This document shows, piece after piece, positions 46,439 through 57,219 of a stretch of DNA of 64,000 nucleotides; position 1 is the stretch's first letter; the number at the start of each line of letters is the position of its first letter. Origin of the DNA: Nautilus pompilius (lineage: Eukaryota > Mollusca > Cephalopoda > Nautilida > Nautilidae); the NCBI GenBank assembly GCA_018389105.1, contig JACATO010000611.1, positions 124,001 through 188,000 on the forward strand. Direction: 5' to 3'. The notes beneath the pieces were generated by a model. The model worked only from the letters and a program-made list of their open reading frames with translations, searched no databases and was not told the origin of the DNA. A program made the translations under genes and the position numbers.

Positions 46439-46900
46439 CCGAGTGTCTTCCTTAAACGTCACCAGCGCTGCTGTAGGACTAATCACGTGGCAATTCGAGA
46501 TACTACTTTCATTTTACTAGACATTATTAACGCTTCACTGGAGTTTTTAGCTACAAAGTTGGGAAGAGATTTTCCGATAATTTCTCACGTGATGCGCCGA
46601 GAATAAAACAGAGGGCGGCAAACGGCTTCTCTCTGCCCACAAATCTATTTTTCCACAATGACCTGAGTTTTTGTACCAATGAGAAAGTGACCGACCGACT
46701 GCTCGTGAGGGGCGTGTTAAGAAGCGACCGTCGATAACACTGGACGACAGAAAGTAACTTTCCGCCTGCCACTGAGGCCTGTGTAGGTGTCCTTTATCGA
46801 ATCAAGCAGCTGATTCCAAATCTGAAGACAGAACTGACCCAACCCGCCAGGATTTGTAGCTACAGAGAAACGTCATTTCCAGTCCTTATTTATTAATAAA
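44700..46900. promoter_or_regulatory. CpG-rich patch, probable promoter region
   Basis: CpG dinucleotides are frequent over about 2 kb (for example 44.82-44.95, 45.35-45.52 and 45.58-46.76 kb), while they are rare in most of the window. The proposed first exon of the minus-strand gene (46438-46358) lies inside. Two good-context + strand ATGs occur (AACATGGCC at 45403 and CTGATGGCGGCC at 45649), each opening a short frame. A divergent transcript is therefore possible, but no + strand splice donor in phase was found. Confidence 0.5.
46358..46438 (-). CDS. Proposed first coding exon of the minus-strand gene
   Basis: Begins with ATG at 46438-46436 and reads MSSFPTDDKVKSFISSFKQ followed by a basic cluster. 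It ends at 46358 with a perfect GTAAGT donor. It is 27 codons, phase 0, matching the phase of the exon at 33045, and lies within CpG-rich sequence. The link to that exon is inferred from phase, strand and position only. Confidence 0.5.
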
Positions 46901-47024
46901 TCAAGCACATCGCAAAACTGCAAAAAGTTAATTAATTTCACAACATAAACACATTATATAAAGTGTACGTTAACTGTTTAGAAATGCTTTAGGTACTTGA
47001 TTTTACTCTTGTGAATAGCAGTGG

Positions 47025-47410
47025 TTTGTCTCTGAAGAATCAACAGCAGTTCCCCATTATGTTGGAGTTGGATCTCCCCTGATAGCGGGTCTCCGTTGCC
47101 TTTATGTGTTGGTGGAACCTCTCACCGCACTCATCACTCACAGCACCAAGGTTGGCTGGGAAGAAATCCAAGTGTGAATGAAGAAAATGCAACTTAAGCG
47201 ACATACGGAAACCTATTTCTTCAAAGACTTTTATAATGTCTTGAACCAACTCAGTATAGTAATATACTTTATGGTTCCCAAGAAAATTGTGGACTACCAG
47301 TTTGAAGGCCTCCAATGCAGCCAGCTCCAGTGAGTTAAGCCTCGACTAGAAGACTGGATCGGAAAACAAATCACGAATTTGTGGTCTGACAAATATTCCA
47401 GCCTTCAATT
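47025..47410 (-). pseudogene. Unassigned mobile-element-like conserved ORF fragment
   Basis: The minus strand reads GDAKLKAGIFVRPQIRDL, a stop, then LAALEAFKLVVHNFLGNHK, FEEIGFRMSLKLHFLHSHLD, FFPANLGAVSDECGERFHQH and ATETRYQGRSNSNIMGNCC. I recall closely similar ORFs (NFLGN, MSLK-HFLHSHLDFFP, SDE-GERFHQDI, YQGRW) repeated in many invertebrate genomes, suggesting a transposon-derived gene, but I cannot name its superfamily. One in-frame stop and a missing continuation after CC make this a fragment. It abuts a + strand hAT fragment at about 47411. Confidence 0.55.
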
Positions 47411-48502
47411 TGGCATCACCAAGTTGTGAATTTTGTCAAGGCCAGGGTTTTGAACTCGTGTATTTTCTATAAAATGTGTGAAGAGATGGGGTCATATCAC
47501 CAGGACTTCTTGTTCCACTCGGATGTCCGTTGGCTTTCTCTAGGGAAGATTCTCGGATGGGTTATTGAACTCAAAACTGAAATTGAAATTCTTCTTCAGG
47601 AGAAGAAGCGCACGTTGGCCGACCGCCTCAAAGACGCTTCTTGACCGGCAAAGTTGGCTTACTTGGGTGACATCTTTAGGCACTTAAATGAACCAAATTC
47701 AGACATGCAGGGCCAAAATCAAACCATGGTGGATATTGGTGAAAAAACTGCTTCATTCAAGAAAAAATTTACATTTTAGAGAGAAAAATGGTAAAAAGAA
47801 AAACAGCTGCCTTCCCAGAACCGAGTGCTCTGCTAGAAGAATCGTCAGAAATATCACCTGGTAACATCCAAGTTGATTTCGAGAGTCATCTGAAGAATCT
47901 TCAAAAAGAAATGGACAGATTTTTTTCTGGAAAACGTCGACCTTCAGCGCATAGCTGGATCAGGAATTTGTTCAGTGTGAATGTCAGTGAAGTCGGATAA
48001 GATATTCCAGGATTTCAAGAAGAACTTTTAGATCTCCAGGAAAGTCAAGTTCAGAAGTAACGTTTTGAAAGCCTTCCATATTCAAAATTTTGGGTCCAGC
48101 TTAAGGATAAGCCCATTCTGACTATGGAAGCTGAAAAGGCTTTTCTCCCTTTCCCGACAATCTACCTCTCTGAACAAGGATTTTCGAGTCTTGTGACGAT
48201 GAAGGCTAAAGCAAGGAATCGCGTGGATCCTCAGCATGACTTGCGTTGTGCTCTGTCCATTAACACGAAACCAGAACTGGAAAAGATCACCCCAAAAATG
48301 AAGTAGCATCATGGTAGCTACTGAAGTGCTTTTCATTTTGTCTGATTAAAAAGTTATTTAAATTACTTCAATGAACCTAATTTAATAAATGCTCTATATC
48401 AAAATAATCGGCAATTAACACTACATTTACCAGCCCTTTGGATCACCAGGATGGGAAAAGATTGTATTTAGGGTCGCGATCAACAACATTTGGGAGACGC
48501 TG
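47411..48502 (+). mobile_element. 5'-truncated hAT element (ZBED5/FAM200-like group)
   Basis: The right terminus reads TGGGAGACGCTG (ending 48502). Its complement, CAGCGTCTCCCAAATG, followed by GATCGCGACCC, is a classic hAT end of this group. No left end was found; the element starts abruptly next to the unrelated ORF at 47410. It contains the transposase C-terminal half on the + strand. Confidence 0.7.
47426..48305 (+). pseudogene. hAT transposase C-terminal part, disrupted
   Basis: Motifs in order are FHSDVRWLSLGKILGWVIEL (an RW-LS-GK block typical of hAT transposases), EIEILLQEKKR, LAYLGDIFRHLNEPN, then FPEPSALLEES, and finally FLPFPTIYLSEQGFSSLVTM and RNRVDPQHDLRCALS. The last two form the hATC dimerisation domain and the DP-HDLR tail seen in ZBED5/FAM200-type sequences. 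Stops at 47642, 47778, 47998 and 48058 and one or two frame shifts interrupt it. The BED finger and the first catalytic Asp region are missing. Confidence 0.8.
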
Positions 48503-48510
48503 ATCTAGAG

Positions 48511-49530
48511 CTTCTACTTAATATGTCCAAGGAACCACGTTATTAACCTCGTCAATTGTAAATACAGTATTTTATTAGTCCAATTTTTAGTTATCCTTTT
48601 CAAAAATTTATTTTATAACAGTATATTTTCACTAAATTATTGATTTTAAATTGAAGTTTCTCATTAGTCTTTTCTTTAATTTTTTGTCAGGTCCATGATA
48701 CTTTTGTTGTTTACTCATTATTTCATCTAATTATCATAGCTGGCGCAAGTACAGCTAACCAGGTTACTTGCTTGGGTGCCAAAACAGCGCTATTCTTTGA
48801 GGCTGTGCATAGGTTAAACCATTGCAGCAGCTAAGTGAATGAAGCTGCCATTGTCATCATAGCACTTGCTAAGGCATTGATGGTTGGTGTCACTCACTGG
48901 GTGACCTTCCATTGCGAAGCCATTTGCAAACTTTGCTAGGCAGTATGGTGGTCAGGCGGGCTTGTTTCACAATGAGAAACTTCCTATTTCTAAGCCAATC
49001 ACAATTGTGGATCTAAATCAACAGCAAATTTCGTCAGCTGGTTACCGTAATGCTGCATCAGTCACGTGTGCGCCAAGCAGTATGGTAAAGTCACTTACGC
49101 ATGTGGGAAACGATGTATAACTTTGGTTTCTAAAGTGAATTGCGGCAGTTAATGGTCAAATTAGTGCCTACTTTCTAATGACCTTGTGAAACAGGCACTC
49201 ATTATGAGTTGGTCTACAGACCCTAAAAAATCAGTAGTTCAGTTATCTCATCATGAAATGGATAAAAATGAGTATTGTGTAGCCATCAAATTCTTCTCAA
49301 AAGATGGATGCAATTACAAGAACATATGCAACATGTAGACTACATGCTACAAAAAAAATGAATTTTTTTCTTCAGGGAGGTTTGTTAAAAAAAAAATTAA
49401 AATGTAGGTACAAAATATAAGCCTACCCCTATAATATTTTAACTACCGAGGATTAGGGTTGGGGTCAGGCCTAAGTTTTGTGTATTAAAATTTTATAGTA
49501 TCTTTGTGAGCCCATGCTATCTCTAGAATA
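48511..49530. other. Unassigned DNA between hAT and mariner
   Basis: Less AT-rich than average between 48.73 and 49.15 kb, which suggests an old repeat, but no terminus or motif was recognised. Confidence 0.3.
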
Positions 49531-49532
49531 TA

Positions 49533-50765
49533 TTAGGTTGTTACAAAAGTTTTGTCGGTTTTTACTGCACCAATGAGACTTCATATCGTTGTTAACGTGA
49601 AGTTTATTCACCAAAGTAAGTTCCATTACAATCAATACACTTCTGCCAACAAGTTACAAGAGCATTTATGCCATTTTGAAAAAAATCTGGATTTCTGGAA
49701 TCCATAAACTGTTGGAAGGCAGCTTCATTGCTGCTTGGTTGGAGAAGGATTTCATACGGAGAAAGCTGTCGATGTGTTTTAAAAGATGGTAGTCTGTGGG
49801 AGAAAGGTCTGGTGAATAGGCTGGGTGAGGGAGAACATCGTACTCCAACGTGTTCAGTTTCTGAAGAGTCACTTTAGCAACATGAGGACGAGAGCTGTCG
49901 TGGAGCAGGATTGGGCCTCTTTGATTCAACAGTGCTGGCTGCCCCTGGGAGAGTTTCTGATGGACACCTTTCAGCTGTGATGGTTTCGCCAGGTTGCAAG
50001 AAGTTATAGTGTGGATGACACCAGTTGCAGTCCACAAGACAGTGACCATGACCTTCTTTGGGTGGAGGTTGGGTTTTGGAATGTGGTTAGGCTTCTTGTC
50101 TCTGTCGAGCCACTGTGCCGATCGTTTGCGATTGTCGTAAAGGATCCACATTTTTCATCACACCTAATGATTCGGCCAAGAAACGCGTCGTTTCTGTTTC
50201 TTATGACAAGAGAAAGGCAGATCTCCAATCAAAGATTTTGTTGTTGTTCATTCAACTCGTGAGGCACCCACTTGTCGAGCCTTTTCACCTGGCCGATTGC
50301 GACAAGATGCCGGAAAACAGTTGGAGTCCTTACGTCAAGCTCTCCAGCAATTTCTCGCATTGTTTTTCTTGGATCGGCTTCAACTGAGGCTTTTAGACGG
50401 TCGGCATCACAGCTGGAACGATGTCCGCTACCTTCCTCACCTTCGAGGCTCACATCTCCTGATCGAAACTTTGCAAACCATCGCTGTGCTGTGCACCCAT
50501 TCGCTGTGTCCTCGTCCCTCGCTCACTCTGTGGCCTGGTTTGAACTCGTGAAGCGAAATGGCACAAAAATCTCTTCTATCCAAGCTCCACTCAGAACCCT
50601 GAAACAAATATCCATTTTATGATTTTTTAAAAGCTTGGTTTTGCAAAATGTATGCCAGAGTATAAGCTACAAAACGATACATGACTTACCTACATACACC
50701 TTCACAAACGTGGAGCCCCAAATTAACATAACATAATAACCAACAAAACTTCTGTAACGACCTAA
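49533..50765 (-). mobile_element. Mariner element (SETMAR-like group) with TA duplication
   Basis: The left end TTAGGTTGTTACAAAAGTTT (49533) and the complement of the right end TTAGGTCGTTACAGAAGTTT (ending 50765) are inverted repeats, flanked by TA (49531-49532 and 50766-50767). The length of 1233 bases is near normal. These ends and the encoded transposase resemble the irritans-type mariners to which the SETMAR transposase belongs. It is a different lineage from the copy at 11.8 kb. Confidence 0.9.
49666..50620 (-). pseudogene. Mariner transposase (SETMAR-like), disrupted
   Basis: On the minus strand the N-terminal part includes NGCTAQRWFAKFRSGD, then MREIAGELDVRTPTVFRHL, the helix-turn-helix region. 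The catalytic domain follows: CDEKCGSFT with the conserved Trp changed to Cys, WILYDNRKRSAQWLD, HPKKVMVTVLWTATGVIH, ILLHDSSRPHVA with the second Asp, and HPAYSPDLSPTDYHLLKHID with the third, in D,D34D spacing. Frame changes near 50.15 and 50.23 kb and a stop early in the frame inactivate it. A 161-codon open stretch (50151-49666) remains. Confidence 0.85.
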
Positions 50766-50767
50766 TA

Positions 50768-51636
50768 TCTGAAATAATGGGTTGTCTGCTATAAATCATA
50801 AACGATTATTACATCAAAAGTAAACATGAATTAGTTTACACCAGGTGTATGTGCATCAGATCACTACATGACTATCCATCCAACTCATCACACATACTCC
50901 AGGCAATGTGGAATGCTCCAGGCAGTGGTGACTCGGCACCACATATGATTGTGATCCCATGCCACTAATTAAAACAACACATAATGTCTCATGATACAAA
51001 TGCACAGATATATTATTTTTCACCATTTGCCCAAGGAAATCTGGAAGTTTATATATCTTTTGTTGCACCTAGAAGTATAAGTGGATTGATTATAAGATTA
51101 AGTGGGCATATGATATTACAAATTTTCCAGACAAATCAACAAAAATTATTTAAACTTTATGTATCTTTCTATTTTCTAAAATGGCTTTTAATGAATTCAA
51201 ATATTTTACAAAAAATTTGTTTGGATGATTGATACCTTCAGCAGAACCAAACTATAGATTCTAAGTTATGGACAAACTATCTAATAAATATAATGGGAGA
51301 TATTGAATGAAATTGGATCAGTTTTATTAACCAATCTAACAATATTGAATTTTATTATACTAAATATTGCTCTATAACATGAAATACAGAAGATTTAAAA
51401 AATTAAAGTCATTCTTTGTATTCATACATTGATATAAGACATCAGATAAGAACCCATAAACATTTTGACTTTCCTGTACCATAAAAACTAAGCACATCCC
51501 CTTCAGTTAACAGTAAGTACTGAAATTCTTATCACTCAAAAATAGTGGTACCAATAAAATAGATGGAAATCATCCAGGTCATACATGAGTCACATAGAAA
51601 TTTTCATGATGTTTTCCCTATATCATCAGCCTAGAT
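50768..51636. other. Unassigned flank between mariner and hAT
   Basis: AT-rich with no recognised feature; open frames at 50856-51232 have no motif. Confidence 0.35.
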
Positions 51637-51966
51637 CAAGAGTCGGAAACCTATGGCCCGCCAATTTTTTATCAAATATACAAATTAAATGGTCCAGTGC
51701 TCGCAAACAATGCATTTGACATAAACCCACCTAAATTTTAATTACTGAACTGAACTGTTGTGTATTGTGAAAATAACATGCTACCCTCGGCTGTGTTGTT
51801 TATTGTGAAAATAACTTGCTTATGGCGGTATAAAAGTCCTTCATGTGAGCAGTCAGCAGAGGTGAGAGACTATCCGGTAACTTGTGGAAATCTTTTATAG
51901 ATCGAATCTATAAAAGAACTTTGCGTTTATCTGCTTTTTATATTTTACTCAGTGCTGAATCACAGA

Positions 51967-53719
51967 ATGGCAGAAAGGCATAGAAATGTAGATACTGAGT
52001 GTCGAATGTTCTAAGAAAAATGGACAGAGATATAGTTCTTTTTGGAATATAAGAGCAACCCAGTGTGCTTGATCTGCCATGATACGATAGCTGTCAACAA
52101 AGAATATAAATTAAAACATCACTACTAAACCAACCACAAGAGATACAGTGAGCTAACTGGGTAGATAAGAAATGACAAAAACAATCAGCTGAAGACAAGT
52201 TTAAAAGCACTGTTCACTGTTCACTAAACAAAGCACTGAATCACAAAGAAATACATGTGCCTGTTATGCAGTAAGTTTGTTAATAGCTAAGAACATGAAG
52301 CCTTTCATGGATGGGGAATTTGTCAAAGAGTGCTTGATGGCTGTGGCTGACATTTTATGTAAGCCCTGATAAGAACTTATTTTCTAATATCAGTCTCTCT
52401 GCAAGAACACTAACATGACAAGTTGAAGAAATATCCCTTGATGTGAAGCAATCACTACGCGACTGCTGTGAAAGATTCCAATATTTTTCTGTGGCACTAG
52501 ATGAAAGTACTGATGTAAAAGACACTGCACAGCTTGAAATATTTGTGCTAGGTGTCAACTCACAATTCGAAATTGTGGAAGAATTTGCTCAACTTGTATC
52601 ACTCAAGGGAAATGCTACTGGATTCTCAAATCTGTTTTACTCTGTATAAAAGACATGAATTTGAATCTCTCAAAGTTAATTTCGTTGACTATGGATGGTG
52701 GTGCCCCTGCTATGGTAGGTGAAAATAGAGGTGTTGTAGCACTTCTAGAGAAGTTCATGCAAGACAATGGCATTCAAAACAAAATTAGCAAATTGCACTG
52801 TATTATTCATCAGGAGGCATTGTGTGCTAAGGCTTCAGGAATGCAAATGATCATGAAAACAGTAAATTTCATATTATCTCAAGGTCTGAATCATCGACAA
52901 TTCCACCAACTATTATTGGAAGCAAATGTACAGTACCTTGATTTACTGCACTTCTGTGAAGTTCGCTGGCTAAGCCGAGGTGCTATGTTAGAATGGGCTT
53001 ATGAACATCATTAGAAGATTGCTATATTTTTGGAGAGTAAAAACATGAATGCATCACAGTTCCGGGACCCTATGTGGCTCTCAAATCTTGCATTTTTAGT
53101 GGATATTACTTCACATTTAAATAAGCTAGATTTGCAGTTACAAGGATGCAGTCAAATAGTGAATGTACTTTATGAGCACATTATGACTGGAATGAAGCTT
53201 CAACTCTGGGAATGCCAGCTTGAAAATTATAATCTTGCTCACTTTCCACTGCTGCAGAAAAATCAACCCACTGACACTTCGATGTATGTGTCTGTTATGC
53301 GTGAACTAAAAACTCAGTTTTTCTCACGTTTTGCAGACACACAGTCATAGAAAGGGGATTTAAAGCTGTTTGCTACACCTTTTGATATAGAAGTGGACAG
53401 TGTTCCTGAAAAAGTTCAGATGGAACACATTGAGCTTCAAACCAGTGAACTTATGAAACCAAAATTCCAAGCACAAGGGGTTTCCTTATTGGACTTTTTA
53501 CCAAAAGTATGTAATGGAAGCTGGAATTTATCCAAATTTAGTAGATCATGCAAAAAAAAGATGGTGTGCATATTTGGAAGTACCTACATGTGTGAGCAAC
53601 TGTTTTCAAAAATGAAGTTCACCAAGAGCCAGATGTGCACACAACTCACAGACTCACATTTGGATGGCATACTCAGCCTTGCCTCATTCAACTTGAAAAC
53701 TGATATAGGAAAACTTTGA
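51967..53719 (+). pseudogene. hAT transposase (BED-finger, GTF2IRD2-like group), disrupted but near full length
   Basis: The frame starts at ATG 51967 (MAERHRNVDTECRMF, then stop). A BED-like finger follows: NPVCLICHDTIAVNKEYK, then HH and NHKRYSEL. Next is VALDESTDVKDTAQL, with the first catalytic Asp, then LTMDGGAPAMVGENRGVVAL and CIIHQEALCAKASGMQ. CEVRWLSRGAMLEW is the RW block, and the hATC dimerisation domain STYMCEQLFSKMKFTKSQ with LTDSHLDGILSLA ends the protein at 53719. At least six stops and shifts kill it. The length of about 584 codons fits the family. It shows the complete version of the domain order that is truncated in the 25.3-26.4 kb copy. Confidence 0.85.
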
Positions 53720-53810
53720 AAAGAAAACCAACATCAAGTATCACACTGATGATATATTTTGGTAATTTCTAATATTTTATAATTTTTGGACTTGTACTTT
53801 TTTCTTAAAT

Positions 53811-56351
53811 TATCATTATTATTATGTAAATCATGCTTCTGACAACATGGTCCTGGCATGGATCCTTAGTTTCCTGTCATTGACTAGTGATGTAATGATA
53901 GCCCATTCATTGTTCCTGTTCTCAAGAATTTCTTTGAAGGTCTTGGTTGTGTCAAGATGTCTGCGCTGTGTATTTCTTGACAGTCATACACAATATGTTT
54001 GATTGTTTCATCTGCGGATTTGAGTGGACAGGTTGCATCTGGAGCCAAGTGGAGTCTGTACAGGTAGCTCTGGCAAGGAAAATGTTGCAATCTCAGTTGT
54101 GATAGAATTACTTGTTCCTGTCTGTTGATGTTCCTGCATCTTACTGAGTTTGGCTTTTCTTGTAGGGAATAGTAGGCTCTACCTCTTGTCTCATCTTGCC
54201 AACGATTTTTCCAAATATTGAGAATTGACTGATTGACTGCACATTTGAGAGAAACTACAGGGTGTACGTTCTTTCATTTCCATTGGTTCCCACATGGCTT
54301 GGTATCGATTGAAGTGTAACAGAGGCTTGAATATTATCAATGAGGGTTAGGCTTAGGCTGTTGGTGTTTTCTCCTTTTGTTGATAACAGTGTACTCTCTC
54401 TTATCTTTGGTGATTTTGAGTTTCCATTTGCTTGCTCGGGTGTCAATGGCAGCCATGCACTGATTAAGCTTGGTAACAATAAAGTCTAGATTGCTGTGAA
54501 TGATGTTGATGGTACCATCATCAGGATAAGTAATTTGAGAGCAGGGCTTTGGAATGATGGAGGGGAGATCATACATCATGATATTGAGGATTGTTGGACT
54601 CAGAACTGCACCTTGTGTTGTGCCAGTACTTATGTGAGATTGCTTCGAGGTTTGATCAGATACTTGAACTTTAATGTATCTTTCATTTAGGAAACTTCTT
54701 ATTGGTTTTAACATGTTCCCTGCTATTCCAATTTCTACTGCCTTAGTGATGAGACCCTCTCACCTCTCCTTATCAAAGGCACCTTCGAGATCAATTAAAA
54801 ATAAAACTGTATATTCCTTGTTGAACAGACCTTTGTGACACTGCTTGGTGATTTTCATTAGAGCATCAACAGTTCCAGCCTTTGGTCGGAATCCACATTG
54901 TGAGTGGTGGAAGACTTGATTTTTGTGTAGTCTCCAGTTCAAGTGGGTGTTAATGAGTCTTTCAAATAGCTTGCCTAGACAGGATGTGAGAGCTATTGGT
55001 CTGTAAGACTTAATTTTTTGTTTATCCTAATTAGGTTTTAGCAAAGGAATAATTTTACTAATCTTCCTTGATGAGGGATAAATCCCCTGTTTCCAGATGT
55101 CATTGAAGAGTGAAAGTATCATGTTTTTCCCATTGATTGGTAAATTTTTAAGCATCTGGTTGTGGATCTTATTATCTTCAGTAGCTGGGTTGGAAAGCTC
55201 AGCAAGTCCAAGATTGAGCTCTTCCACTGTGAAGGGATGATCACATGTGTCTTCTCTATCACAGAGCAGGTCAATAGATTGGTTGATAAGACTATCTGTA
55301 TCCAGAAATAATTTAGGATTGACTGAAGAATGTAAAATACTGCATTTTTCAGAACAATGCTCTCCAAATAAGTGGGCCTGGTTTTGAAGATTTGTGACAA
55401 TTTTACCCTCATTCTCCAAAGCTGTTTTGATAGGTCATCTTGAACCATTGATAGCCTTGATTCTTTTCCAAATGATGCATGAAGGGGTATCTCGATTGAT
55501 TGAGCCAACAAAATCCTTCCATGAGCTGCTTTTTGTTAGTTTGATGATTCTTCTGACTACAGCTTGTTGTCTTTTGTAAGCAACCTTGTTTTTGATAGTG
55601 TGTGATTTTTTCCACTTTCCCTTTTTATTTGGTGCTCCCTGGCAGTCTCTTCATTGCACCATGGCATTGGAGGGTATATATGGGGTCTTGTTAGAGGATA
55701 GCTTTCTTCTGCAGCATTGATTATGCAAGATGTGACAACTTCAACTCTTCCATCAATGTCCAGCTGCTGTTTACTTGAGATACTGACATTAGCTGCTTTT
55801 TGCTGAATAACCGAACTAAATAGCTGCCTGTTTGCTTTTCTGATGTTTCATTTGAGCTGTGCTTGAATGTTTCTTTTCACTCCTGGATATTCTATGCAGG
55901 TTACTATATGAAAATGGTCAGAGCCAAGTGAATCATGAAGAACTCTCCACTCATTGACTCTGGCCGCCATATCAGGTCTAGTGATTATGATATCTATTGA
56001 GTCTGTTTGTCCAGAGGAATGGTTCTGGTAGGTGTGTTCTTTGTTGTTGAGGACAATGAGATCATGATCATTAATCCATTCCTGTTATCTTGTACCTGAC
56101 TGATTTGTCTTTGTGCTACCCCAGTAAGGGTGTTTGGCATTAAAATCGCCAGCTAAAGGTGATTGTCTTGCATTAGGAATATGATCTAATTCTGTTGTAA
56201 TGTTTTTGCAACTATCTCTTGCATATAAAAATGTCAAGTTAATGCTGAAGTCTTTATTGATAGTAACGTTAGCTGAGATGTATTCTACAATGTATCTGGT
56301 GGATAAATTTGAAATACTTAGATTGTTTCTCACATCAACAAACATTTTACC
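53811..56351 (-). mobile_element. 5'-truncated I/Jockey-type LINE nested in the hAT
   Basis: The element runs on the minus strand, from an endonuclease fragment at the high end to a tail reading ACATAATAATAATGATA at the low end, a TAA-like tail as in I-clade elements. The 10-base direct repeat TTTCTTAAAT occurs at 53801-53810 and 56352-56361, immediately outside, and serves as the target duplication. It inserted into the 3' part of the hAT, downstream of the transposase stop. The start inside the endonuclease domain indicates 5' truncation on insertion. Confidence 0.8.
53884..56345 (-). pseudogene. Non-LTR ORF2: endonuclease, reverse transcriptase, RNase H tail, Cys/His motif; disrupted
   Basis: In coding order: the C-terminal part of an apurinic-type endonuclease (SPLAGDFNAKHPYWGSTKTN, about 56100-56170). 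The reverse transcriptase follows, with EELNLGLAELSNPATEDNK, then SQCGFRPKAGTVDAL, VLFLIDLEGAFDKER holding the first catalytic Asp, GTTQGAVLSPTILNIMMYDL, and TYPDDGTINI, where YADD has become YPDD. SIPSHVGTNGNERTYTL resembles the end of an RNase H domain. Finally, AYYSLQEKPNS and LRLQHFPCQSYLYRL lead to CPLKSADETIKHIVYDC. Frame shifts occur near 56.08, 55.4-55.5, 54.96-55.03, 54.75, 54.4 and 54.2 kb. The presence of RNase H and the TAA-like tail favours the I group over Jockey proper. It cannot be active. Confidence 0.8.
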
Positions 56352-56597
56352 TTTCTTAAATAAAGTTATTTAAAAAAGATAAAGATTAATTACATGAGTT
56401 CTTCTTTAATAAAAAATATTTTTACAAATACGAATATATTTATTTAACATGTTTTACAACAATATTTTCAGCTTGTAAAATAGCTAATATTAATAAAAGT
56501 GATATTTTAGGAGATTTAAAACTCATGGCCTGCCGGTCCAAAGACTAGTTTTTTATAGCCCCCTGATCAATAAAGGTTGCTGACCCCTGGCCTAGAC

Positions 56598-57219
56598 CAT
56601 CAGGTCAGGTAGCAGATAGAGTTTATGCTATGCACATCAATTGTGAAAAAGTAGTCTTGACATGATACTATCAATGATGGGCTGGGATGAAAATTTCAGT
56701 GTTTTTTCCCCTCCCCCATTAACTGTTTTGTGGATCTTAGGACACAAACTGCATTAAAATCAGAAATGACAGGCTCAAGTTGCAGCAGCAGCATTTATGG
56801 ACTGGCAGACATAAAGGTCACATTATGTCAACAAACTGTTCCTACTTGAAATGCCGGGCTTTCACTACAAAAATGAGCAACAAACTTTACAGCAGTTGCA
56901 GGTTTTATTTAGTAAACTATGAAAAAACAATCTAAATTGAAAAGTAAGCCATCTTACAATGCCTTGTGTTTTTTTTTAAAGTCATCAAATAAATCAGATT
57001 TGGAAAAAAAACGAAAATGTTCTTGTCTTGAATGGTCATGTTATCTTATGTGGTCCATTAGACCAATATATATATATATATATTTGGAGAGTAATGTAAT
57101 TACAGAAACATGCAGAGGATATGCACAAATAGTAATTAATTGCAACTGAAAGAGATAGACATAATGCAGCTATTACATTTAAATATGCATTATTATTGAA
57201 AATATACAAAACAAGATAT
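56598..57219. other. Unassigned DNA
   Basis: AT-rich with a (TA)n run at 57065-57083; no gene or element recognised. Confidence 0.35.
57065..57083. repeat. (TA)n microsatellite
   Basis: Perfect TA run. Confidence 0.8.

Larger units (their letters stand above)
51637..56589 (+). mobile_element. hAT element interrupted by a LINE, with 8-bp target duplication
   Basis: The left end CAAGAGTCGGAAACCTATGG (51637) and the complement of the right end CAGGGGTCAGCAACCTTTAT (ending 56589) are hAT-type inverted repeats. Flanks GCCTAGAT (51629-51636) and GCCTAGAC (56590-56597) match at 7 of 8 bases. Removing the LINE (53811-56351) plus one copy of its duplication leaves about 2.4 kb, a normal hAT size. 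The transposase frame is on the + strand. Confidence 0.85.
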
